Origin: Virgisporangium aurantiacum
Lineage (GTDB): Bacteria > Actinomycetota > Actinomycetes > Mycobacteriales > Micromonosporaceae
Direction of reading: 5' to 3'
Length of the DNA stretch: 64,000 nucleotides
Assembly: GCF_016863635.1 (NCBI RefSeq)
Contig: NZ_BOPG01000057.1
Span: 1 to 64,000 of the forward strand
Below are positions 17,406 through 24,016 of the stretch, one piece after another. The translations under genes and the position numbers were made by a program. The notes under the pieces were generated by a model. The model saw only the letters and a list, made by a program, of their open reading frames with translations. It searched no databases and was not told the origin of the DNA. How positions within the stretch are numbered: position 1 is the first letter of the stretch; each line of letters begins with the position of its first letter.

Positions 17406-18324
17406 TCTCTTTGAAGTACCGCGCGGCGCCCGGATGCAGGGCGAGCGGATGGGTGTAGATGGCGCTGCGTGAGTTGAGGCGGGCGGCCACCGGGTGTGCC
17501 CGTTGCAGGATTCCCTGGTCCTCGAAGAGCATGCGGGTCAACGCGTACGCCGTCTCCGCCGGCATTCCCGCGGAGACCACGAGGAAGTTCGGTATCCCGA
17601 TCGTGCTCACCGACTGCAGCCCGTACGTCGACGCCGGAACCGTGTGCTCGGTGTAGTACTGCCCGCCGCTGGCGCGCATGTCGCTGGCGTACTGGCCGAT
17701 CGGCACCATCTCGATGGGTACCTTCTTCGCCAACTCGGCGACGCGGGCCACCGGCAGGCCGCCGGAGAAGAAGAACGCGTCGATCTGGTCGGCCTCCAAC
17801 GCCGCCGCGCTCGCGTCGAGGCCGAGCGTGACGGCTTGGATTTCGCGGTCCGGATCGATCTTCTGGGTGACGAGCAACCGCCGGGCCGTGCCGATCGTGC
17901 CGCTCTCCTGCGCGCCGACCGACACCCGCCTGGTCTTCAGGTCGTCCAGCGTCTTGATCTTCTTGTCGACCCGCACCACCAGGTGCAGATAGTCGTCGTA
18001 GACCCGGGCCAGCGCCACCACCTTGCCGTCCGCGGCGAAGTCGGCCGACGTGTCGGCCTGGGCGAACCCGATCTCCGCCGCGCCGGTGGAGACCAGCCGC
18101 AGGTTCTCCTTCGACGCGGCCGTCTCCAGCACGCTCGGCTTCAGTTCGGGCAGGTGCCGGCGGACGGAGTCGGCGATCGCCCCGCCGTACAGGAAGTACA
18201 CGCCGCCGGAGCTGCCGGTCGCTATCCGCAACTGCCCGCTGGGCACCGCGCCGTCGCTGGACGGGCACCCGGAGAGAAAGGCGGCCATAACCACCATGCA
18301 CACCACGAACCGGGCCGCCCTCAC
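17395..18324 (-). CDS. TAXI-family TRAP substrate-binding lipoprotein
   Basis: A 309-residue TAXI-type solute-binding protein. From GTG 18324 it has a short hydrophobic signal and a lipobox LSGC, so it is probably a lipid-anchored extracytoplasmic receptor. The family pattern begins with LRIATGSSGGVYFLYGGAIAD and continues with EIGFAQADTSADF and QESGTIGTARRLL. TAXI proteins bind dicarboxylates or glutamate/glutamine for TRAP transporters, but no TRAP permease gene is nearby. The frame is open further upstream to 18462; the lipoprotein signal decides the start. Its stop overlaps the end of the convergent histidine kinase gene. Confidence 0.87.
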   Translation of the reverse strand: MRAARFVVCMVVMAAFLSGCPSSDGAVPSGQLRIATGSSGGVYFLYGGAIADSVRRHLPELKPSVLETAASKENLRLVSTGAAEIGFAQADTSADFAADGKVVALARVYDDYLHLVVRVDKKIKTLDDLKTRRVSVGAQESGTIGTARRLLVTQKIDPDREIQAVTLGLDASAAALEADQIDAFFFSGGLPVARVAELAKKVPIEMVPIGQYASDMRASGGQYYTEHTVPASTYGLQSVSTIGIPNFLVVSAGMPAETAYALTRMLFEDQGILQRAHPVAARLNSRSAIYTHPLALHPGAARYFKEIKP

Positions 18325-18448
18325 GGCCCCGAATGTTACGCCTGTCACCCCAGCGCAAGTTTCCCTCAAGCGGTGCCCCGCTTCGCGTTCCGACGCCGTG
18401 TCAACCGGCACCGTATGTACCACGCGAGTCAGGAGAGTGGTGGAACGG

Positions 18449-19030
18449 ATGCTGGTCGACACGGTCCTTCACAGCACCGCCGTTACGGCCGGTTTCGAGA
18501 TCGGAATGCTCTTGCGGTGTGCCCGTACCGGTTCGGGGCGGCACGGGCGCACCGTCATGGAGTTCAGCCGGCAGGGCGCCGCCACCCGGCTGACCGCCCT
18601 GCTCACCGGCCTCTCCCTCGACGCGCACCGCGACGAGTACGCCGCCGGCGGGTGGCACCGGTACGAGGTGCACCGGGTCATGTCCACCGGGTTGTCCGAC
18701 TGGCCCCTCAGCCGGGCGTGGGCCGCCGCCTACGAGCGGCTGTGCGGCAGCACCGGGTACCAGTCGACGCGGCAGCGGCAGCACCGGGTCGAGCTGGCCG
18801 AGGCCGCCTGGCGGGCGGCGGTGCTGTGCGGCGGCACCCGTCGTCGCGGCGGTCCGCTGGCCGTGCGCGTGTCCGATCCCGACCTCGGGCTGATCCTGGT
18901 GCGGGCGGCCCGGGTGCTCGACGCGCCGGTGAGCCTGCGTTCGGTGGGTGGTCGGCACATCGTCGAGGTGACGACGGGACGCGCTGAGGTGACGCTGCGT
19001 CAGCTGGCCGCGGTCCCCGTCGCGTCCTAA
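18449..19030 (+). CDS. Hypothetical protein resembling the WhiA LAGLIDADG-like domain
   Basis: A 193-residue protein. By eye it follows the layout of the N-terminal LAGLIDADG-type region of the sporulation regulator WhiA: an EIGMLLRCA segment, VMEFSRQGAATRLTALL, YEVHRV, then ELAEAAWRAAVLCGG, VRVSDPDLGLILVRAARVL and VSLRSVGGRHIVEVT. WhiA has the corresponding CDAEAAWRGAFLAHGS and ALVGAARRLG stretches. The C-terminal HTH of WhiA is absent, so this would be a stand-alone domain. The similarity is my own recognition and needs a profile search. It is divergent from the TAXI gene and precedes the SigF module in the same orientation. Confidence 0.55.
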   Translation: MLVDTVLHSTAVTAGFEIGMLLRCARTGSGRHGRTVMEFSRQGAATRLTALLTGLSLDAHRDEYAAGGWHRYEVHRVMSTGLSDWPLSRAWAAAYERLCGSTGYQSTRQRQHRVELAEAAWRAAVLCGGTRRRGGPLAVRVSDPDLGLILVRAARVLDAPVSLRSVGGRHIVEVTTGRAEVTLRQLAAVPVAS

Positions 19031-19064
19031 AGCGTTGTACGACCTTGCCCACGACCGCGATCTA

Positions 19065-19089
19065 GTTTCCGGGCGGCCCTCGTGGGTAC
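19065..19089 (+). promoter_or_regulatory. Candidate SigF/SigB-type promoter of the anti-sigma/sigF operon
   Basis: GTTT at 19065-19068 and GGGTAC at 19084-19089 are separated by 15 nt. This matches the SigB/SigF-class consensus (GTTT, 14-16 nt, GGGTAC/T). It lies 57 bp before the anti-sigma start, implying positive autoregulation by the SigF encoded downstream. Confidence 0.72.
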
Positions 19090-19146
19090 CCGCGAACTGT
19101 CGAAGTTTCCGGCGGGGGGGGTCGCGATGAAGCGGGGAAGGAGCCG

Positions 19147-19542
19147 GTGAACGTGCGCCTGTCACTCTCGCTCCCCCGGGACAACGCCAGCGTCCCGATG
19201 GCCCGCCGGATCCTCGCCACCACGCTCACCACTGCCGGGGTGACCGAGGAGTGCCGGTCCGACATCCTGCTCGCACTGGCCGAGGCCTGCGCCAACGCGG
19301 TCGCGCACGCGCAGCCGGCCGACGATTACAAGGTCACCGTCGACCTCGACGACGCCGAGTGCCGCATCGAGGTGATCGACGCGGGCAGTGGCTTCGATCC
19401 TCGCGCCGACCAGCCCGAACTGCCGCTCCTCGCCGAGCGCGGCCGCGGCCTCCACATCATCGAGGCCCTCTCCGACGGCTTCGACCTGCGCCCCAACACC
19501 CCGAGCGGCACACTCGTGCGGTTCGTGAAGCGCATCGCGTGA
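19147..19542 (+). CDS. rsbW: RsbW/SpoIIAB-like anti-sigma serine kinase
   Basis: A 131-residue GHKL-fold ATP-binding protein of the RsbW/SpoIIAB type. The N-box is LALAEACANAVAHA (residues about 43-56), the G1-box is VIDAGSGFDP and the later glycine-rich segment is ERGRGLHIIEAL. Such proteins hold a SigB/SigF-family sigma factor inactive and release it when bound to an anti-anti-sigma STAS protein. GTG 19147 follows GGAAGGAG at 19136-19143. The cognate sigma gene is 150 bp downstream; a STAS protein is encoded at 36769. The adjacent pairing makes the function secure, while partner specificity is inferred. Confidence 0.88.
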   Translation: MNVRLSLSLPRDNASVPMARRILATTLTTAGVTEECRSDILLALAEACANAVAHAQPADDYKVTVDLDDAECRIEVIDAGSGFDPRADQPELPLLAERGRGLHIIEALSDGFDLRPNTPSGTLVRFVKRIA

Positions 19543-19573
19543 TCGTCTTCACCCGTTCCGGGTGGGGCAGATG

Positions 19574-19602
19574 TTGCCAGTGGGACCCTCTAGGCGTATC
19601 TT
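19574..19602 (+). promoter_or_regulatory. Candidate housekeeping promoter for sigF
   Basis: TTGCCA (19574-19579) and TATCTT (19597-19602) are 17 nt apart, a good fit to the principal sigma consensus for such a GC-rich genome. It would give sigF its own SigF-independent basal transcription. Confidence 0.5.
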
Positions 19603-19615
19603 CATGGTCACCACC

Positions 19616-19649
19616 ATCGTCCGAACGGACGATGTTCGGGTAACCGAAC
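19616..19649. promoter_or_regulatory. Two adjacent inverted repeats in the sigF leader
   Basis: ATCGTCCGAACGGACGAT (19616-19633) has perfect 7-bp arms, and GTTCGGGTAACCGAAC (19634-19649) has perfect 6-bp arms. They abut each other between the candidate promoter and the sigF start. They could be operators for a dimeric regulator or stem-loops in the leader RNA. Confidence 0.5.
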
Positions 19650-19692
19650 GGTGAAGTCGATCGGTACGAGTGTCTAGGAAGGGCCTGGATCG

Positions 19693-20520
19693 ATGACCAC
19701 AATGGTCGGGCAGCAGAAGACGTCTCCTGCGACCTCGGACGTACGCACAGCCACGTCCACCCGGGCGCAGAACGACGCGGATGCCCTCGCTCTCCTTACC
19801 CTGCTCGCCGACCTCCCCGCCGGCAGCCCCGACCGCGCCCGCGCCCGCGAGCGCCTGGTCAAGATGTACCTCCCCCTCGCCGAGCACCTGGCCCGCAGGT
19901 TCCGGCACCGCGGCGAGCTCATGGACGACCTGGTGCAGGTCGCCAGCCTCGCGCTCCTGAAGTCGATCGACGGCTTCGACCCGAACCGCGGCGCCGCGTT
20001 CACCAGCTACGCCATCCCGATGATCGTCGGCGAGCTGAAGCGCCACTTCCGCGACAAGGGCTGGGACGTGCGGGTCCCCCGCCGTCTCCAGGAGCTCCGC
20101 CTGGAGATCAGCAAGATCTCCGGTGACCTGGCGCAGAAACTGGGCCGCTCCCCCACCGTCGCCGACCTGGCCGCGCAACTCGAGGTCAGCGACGAAGAGG
20201 TCATCGAGGCGCTGGACTGCTCGCAGGCCTACCGCGCCCTGTCCCTGCACGCCCCCGTCTCCGGCGACGACAGCGGCGGCGAGCTCATGGACCTCCTCGG
20301 CGGCACCGACCCCGAGATGGAGAGCGTCGAGAACCGCGCCGCCCTACGCCCCCTGCTCGCCCGCCTCCCCGAACGCGAGCAGAAGATCATCGCGATGCGC
20401 TTCTTCGGCAACATGACCCAGTCCCAGATCGCCACCGAGATCGGCATCTCCCAGATGCACGTCTCCCGGCTACTGGCCCACTCGTTGCAGGTCCTCCGCT
20501 CCGGCCTGACCCCGGCGTAG
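19693..20520 (+). CDS. sigF: SigB/SigF/SigG-family RNA polymerase sigma factor
   Basis: A 275-residue group III sigma-70 factor. Region 2 includes LVKMYLPLAEHLARRF, DDLVQVASLALLKSIDGFDP and TSYAIPMIVGELKRHFRDKGW. Region 3 spans about 135-200. Region 4 is LPEREQKIIAMRFFGNMTQSQIATEIGISQMHVSRLL. These are the hallmarks of stress- and development-specific SigF-type factors. The start could be ATG 19693 or 19702. A G/C-rich hairpin follows its stop. Activity is expected to be gated by the adjacent anti-sigma kinase. Confidence 0.92.
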   Translation: MTTMVGQQKTSPATSDVRTATSTRAQNDADALALLTLLADLPAGSPDRARARERLVKMYLPLAEHLARRFRHRGELMDDLVQVASLALLKSIDGFDPNRGAAFTSYAIPMIVGELKRHFRDKGWDVRVPRRLQELRLEISKISGDLAQKLGRSPTVADLAAQLEVSDEEVIEALDCSQAYRALSLHAPVSGDDSGGELMDLLGGTDPEMESVENRAALRPLLARLPEREQKIIAMRFFGNMTQSQIATEIGISQMHVSRLLAHSLQVLRSGLTPA

Positions 20521-20536
20521 GTTCTTGTTCCGCTTC

Positions 20537-20576
20537 AAGGCGGCCCTCGCGCTCCGGCGCGCGGGCCGCTTCTCTT
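20537..20576 (+). terminator. Hairpin terminator after sigF
   Basis: Arms 20537-20552 and 20557-20571 (AAGGCGGCCCTCGCGC and GCGCGCGGGCCGCTT) pair with one or two mismatches around TCCG. They are followed by CTCTTT. It lies 16 bp after the sigF stop. Confidence 0.75.
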
Positions 20577-20616
20577 TGGAATCCCCGGGTTCCAGTTCGC
20601 ACGTGACCATTCAGGT

Positions 20617-20639
20617 GGTGGGTCCACAATGGACCCACC
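20617..20639. repeat. Short palindrome GGTGGGTCCA/TGGACCCACC
   Basis: Perfect 10-bp arms with a 3-nt loop, immediately before the first long palindromic element. It may be an extra hairpin or a degenerate member of the same repeat family. Confidence 0.7.
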
Positions 20640-20644
20640 GTGGC

Positions 20645-20716
20645 CGATCTTGCAGTTGTGCTCGCCGCAAAAAGGGGGCGAATTCCGGCGAAAGGGCGGA
20701 CACAACTGCAAGATCG
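20645..20716. repeat. Long palindromic element, GATCTTGCAGTTGTG core (copy 1)
   Basis: Perfect 16-bp arms CGATCTTGCAGTTGTG (20645-20660) and its complement (20701-20716) flank a 40-bp loop. The arm sequence recurs at 20741-20816 and 58535-58607. Confidence 0.88.
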
Positions 20717-20740
20717 AGAACCGAGGGGCTGTTCTTCGGC

Positions 20741-20816
20741 GTCGATCTTGCAGTTGTGGTGCCTTGTCCGCCCGTATTTGCCACTGTTTGCGGCCCACCA
20801 CAACTGCAAGATCGAC
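20741..20816. repeat. Long palindromic element, GATCTTGCAGTTGTG core (copy 2)
   Basis: Perfect 20-bp arms (20741-20760 and 20797-20816) with a 36-bp loop. It shares the 16-bp arm core with copy 1 but has an unrelated loop, so the arms are under selection or derive from a common element. Confidence 0.88.
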
Positions 20817-21222
20817 TCGTGGGGACAGGCACGACAACCACCACCCGAACAGTTACGTTCGCACCCTTGGCCGGGGCCGCGCCCAGCCGCCCTGGAGACA
20901 GGTCGGCCGGACCGCCAAGATCGCTGTCCGCGGAAGAAAACCGAAGTCACGCTGCAGGTTTGTTCCTCAAATCGCGATCATGGCGGTCCGAGGCGGCTGG
21001 TACCGATGGACCGTGACATCTGCCGCCGGCCCGCTCACAGCGGCTGGGACTCGCACTGATCAGTTCCCAGAAGGCCGCCGCCCTCGCCAGCCGACCCCGG
21101 CCAGCCCAGCACGGCGCGACGCCAGGCCGACCGAGCCGCGACCCGACGTCCCCCGGCCAGCCCAGCACGGCCCTACGTCCCCCGACCGGCCGAACGGCGG
21201 CGCGGGACGCGGGCGCTCGCCG

Positions 21223-22491
21223 CTACAACGCGATCAGGCGGGCCTCGTCCGACGTCTTCGCCGGCTCCTCGGCCCGTGGCGCCGACGCGGCTACCGGGTC
21301 AGCGGCCGTATTCGGAGTGGTGGGGCCGGACAGCTTGCGGACGAACGGGAACATCGCCAGCGCGAGGGTCAGCGTCACCGCGCCGACGGCGACGAAACCC
21401 CACTCGGGGCCGGCGGCGTCGACGACCGCGCCGGCCAGTGGGGCGCCGATGGCCAGGCCCAGGGTCAGGGCGGAGTTGTACAGGCCCATCGCTTCGCCGC
21501 GGGCGCCGGAGGGGACCAGGCGGCTCACGGCGTCGGCCGAGGCGGCGAGGGACGGGGCGCACAGGGCGCCGGCCGGGATCAGCGCCAGTGCCAGCAGGAG
21601 TACGCCGTCGACCAGGCTGATGGGCATCGTGAACAGGCCGATCAGGGCGACAAGCACCACCGTGGGCACGGCCCTCTTCAGCGATCCGTAGACGAACCCG
21701 CCGATGATCGAGTAGAGCGCCCACACGGCCATGAGCAGGCCGATCCACGACGTGTCGCCGCTCGCGCGCAGTTCGGCCACGAGCGCGATGTCGGTGGCCG
21801 CCAGCACGGCGGTGGTGGCGGCGGTGAGCACCAGCAGGGCGAGGAAGCCGGGCTTGAGCCACTCGCGACGGGACACCTTGACGCCGGCGCTCGCCTCCTC
21901 TTCCTCGTCGGCGGTGCGTACGGGTGGGTTCTGGATGTACAGGCCGATGCCGGCCAGCACGATCGCGCCGCCCACCAGGTACATCGTGATCGTGGCGGAC
22001 AGCTGGGTGACCAGCAGCACCGCAAGCGCCGGACCGACCATGAACGACAGCTCGACCGCCATCGAGTCGATCGCGTACGCGGGACGGCGGGACGCGACCG
22101 GCACCAGCGCCGCGATCGACTGCCGGACCACCGAGAACACCGGCATCGTGAGCAGGCCGAGCACGGCACCCGCCACCAGCAGCACCGGGTAGGGCAGCAC
22201 CGGCGCGATCGACCAGAAGATCAGCTCGGCGATCGTGGTGACGAGCAGCGTCGTGCGTAACGACCGGCGGTCGATCAGCCGCCCGAGCAGCGGGGCGCCG
22301 ACCGTGGAAGCGAGCGTGAGCACCGACGCGAGCAGGCCGGCGGCGGCGTAGCCCCGGTCGAGATCGAGGACGACGTGCAGCGTGAGCGTGATAGGAGCAG
22401 CGACGACCGGCACCCGGGCCACGATCGCCAACAGCATGAGCGAACGCATACCTGGCATGCCGAGCACCTGCCGGTAAGGACCGAGACGCAT
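21223..22491 (-). CDS. MFS transporter (drug-efflux-like)
   Basis: A 422-residue major facilitator protein with about 12 hydrophobic segments. The linker after TM2 reads GAPLLGRLIDRRSLR, the usual GxLaDRxGRR-type motif A, and the second half repeats it weakly. A charged central loop contains EEEEASAGVKVSRREW. The substrate cannot be read from sequence. ATG 22491 is chosen over GTG 22497 because AGGAGG (complement of 22498-22503) is ideally spaced. It is divergent from the second MFS gene across about 80 bp, so the two may share a regulatory region. Confidence 0.85.
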   Translation of the reverse strand: MRLGPYRQVLGMPGMRSLMLLAIVARVPVVAAPITLTLHVVLDLDRGYAAAGLLASVLTLASTVGAPLLGRLIDRRSLRTTLLVTTIAELIFWSIAPVLPYPVLLVAGAVLGLLTMPVFSVVRQSIAALVPVASRRPAYAIDSMAVELSFMVGPALAVLLVTQLSATITMYLVGGAIVLAGIGLYIQNPPVRTADEEEEASAGVKVSRREWLKPGFLALLVLTAATTAVLAATDIALVAELRASGDTSWIGLLMAVWALYSIIGGFVYGSLKRAVPTVVLVALIGLFTMPISLVDGVLLLALALIPAGALCAPSLAASADAVSRLVPSGARGEAMGLYNSALTLGLAIGAPLAGAVVDAAGPEWGFVAVGAVTLTLALAMFPFVRKLSGPTTPNTAADPVAASAPRAEEPAKTSDEARLIAL

Positions 22492-22570
22492 CTTCACCTC
22501 CTACAGAACCACGTGCGTCGACCATCCTGCCCGAGGGGTGTGACACTGTGCCGCTGATTAATGTGTGCGC

Positions 22571-24016
22571 ATGACGAGCGTCACCCCGGTGAAGCGGCCC
22601 GGCACGGCCGGTCCCGCGCGGCGGGCCTACACCATCGTGGTGTTCGTGGTGCTCGCCTCGCTCGACAACGTCGCGATCGGCCTGGTACCGCCGTTGTACG
22701 ACCCGATCGGCGAGGCCCTCGCCGTGCCCGAGGGTGCGATCGCCGTGGTGACGGGCGTCACCTACCTCGTCACCGCGGTGGCCGCCGTCGCCTGGGCCTA
22801 CGCCGGCGACCGGTTCCGGCGCCGGCCGTTGCTGGTGGTGGGCACGCTGGTCTGGGCCGCCGGCACGTTCGGCAGCGGCTACTCGACCACGTTCGGCATG
22901 TTCCTGGTCGCGCAGGTCGTCGGCGCGGTCGGGCTCGGCGCCGTCGGATCCGTGGGCTTCTCCGTGGTCAGCGACCTGATCTCACCGCGCCGGCGCGGCC
23001 TGGTGATGAGCTTCTTCGGACTGTCGCAGGGCGTCGGGACGCTCGCGGGCACGCTGGTGGGCGGCCTTCTCGGTGCGGGTGACTGGCAGCGCCCCTTCCG
23101 GGTGGTGGCGGTAGCCGGGGTCGTGGCGGCGCTCGCTTACCTCGTCACATATGACATTCGACGTGGCGAGAACGAGCCCGAACTGGCTGCCCTGTACGAG
23201 CAGGGTGGTGAGTACGAGGGCCGGATCTCGTCGGGCGACCTGCCGAAGATCCTCGCGCGGCGCACCAACATGTGGTTGATCATGCAAGGGCTCACCGCAC
23301 AGGTGACGTTCGGATCGCTGGTGTGGCTGCCGCGGTTGTTCCAGGCCAGGGCCGAAGAGCAGGGCTTTGAGACGCCCACCGCGGTGGCCGTCGGTGCGAC
23401 GTTCGCGACGTTGTTCCAGCTCGGCGGGGTCCTTTCGATCATCGGTGGACTGGTGGGCGACCGCCTGCAGCAGCGCGTTCCCGGCGGCCGGGCGCTGGTG
23501 GCGGCGGTCGGGATCCTGGGCGGCATTCCGTTCTTCGTGGTGCTTTTCTTCGTCCCCATGCACATTGACCTGGCGCCCGACGCCGGCTCGGGCGCAGTTG
23601 CGAAAGCGGTGCTGCGCAGCGTGATCACCGAGCCCACCGTGGCGCTCAGCCTCGTGGCCGCGCTGGCCGGACTCGCGCTGATCAGCGCGAACTCACCCAA
23701 CTGGTTCGCGTTGATCGCGGACGTCAACCCACCCGAGCACCGCGGCACCGTGTACAGCCTGGGCAATCTCGTCAACAGCGTCGGCCGTGCGGCCGGCAAC
23801 GCTCTCGTCGGCGCGGTATTTTCGGGACTGGCGCGCAGCTTGCCGCCGCCGCTAAATTACGCCACCGGGCTGGCGCTGTTCCAGATATTTTTCGTGCCCA
23901 CCGGAATCATGTACCTGAAGGCGGCGAAGACCAGCCCGGCCGACACTGCGGCGGTCCGCGCCCAACTCGCCGACGCTCAGCCGACCTTCGACGGGTCGGG
24001 CCGGAAACTGTCGTAG
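22571..24016 (+). CDS. MFS transporter (spinster-like)
   Basis: A 481-residue major facilitator protein. The motif A position reads WAYAGDRFRRRPLL and the second half has GGLVGDRLQQR. A hydrophilic loop around residues 195-225 and a C-terminal half with NWFALIADVNPPEHRGTVYSL resemble the spinster/OFA-like subgroup. The substrate is unknown. No ribosome binding site precedes ATG 22571; in-frame GTG 22565 is an alternative, and leaderless translation is possible. Its last 40 bp overlap the convergent protein kinase gene. Confidence 0.85.
   Translation: MTSVTPVKRPGTAGPARRAYTIVVFVVLASLDNVAIGLVPPLYDPIGEALAVPEGAIAVVTGVTYLVTAVAAVAWAYAGDRFRRRPLLVVGTLVWAAGTFGSGYSTTFGMFLVAQVVGAVGLGAVGSVGFSVVSDLISPRRRGLVMSFFGLSQGVGTLAGTLVGGLLGAGDWQRPFRVVAVAGVVAALAYLVTYDIRRGENEPELAALYEQGGEYEGRISSGDLPKILARRTNMWLIMQGLTAQVTFGSLVWLPRLFQARAEEQGFETPTAVAVGATFATLFQLGGVLSIIGGLVGDRLQQRVPGGRALVAAVGILGGIPFFVVLFFVPMHIDLAPDAGSGAVAKAVLRSVITEPTVALSLVAALAGLALISANSPNWFALIADVNPPEHRGTVYSLGNLVNSVGRAAGNALVGAVFSGLARSLPPPLNYATGLALFQIFFVPTGIMYLKAAKTSPADTAAVRAQLADAQPTFDGSGRKLS

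Larger units (their letters stand above)
20521..21222. other. 700-bp gene-free region between convergent genes
   Basis: No credible gene lies here. Open frames crossing it lack family resemblance and arise from the palindromes. It holds the sigF terminator, a 10-bp-arm palindrome (20617-20639), two long palindromic elements with a GATCTTGCAGTTGTG core (20645-20716 and 20741-20816), and a 21-bp direct repeat of a CCCCGGCCAGCCCAGCACGG sequence at 21095 and 21151. Base composition in 20640-20830 is less GC-rich than the surrounding genes. Confidence 0.7.

Noticed and set aside
20645..20816. Palindromes considered as IS ends
   Set aside because: No transposase open frame lies between or beside the arms, and no target-site duplication was visible.
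20629..22260. 543-codon plus-strand frame across the palindromic region
   Set aside because: It is formed by the palindromes and the antisense of the MFS gene; the translation has no family resemblance.
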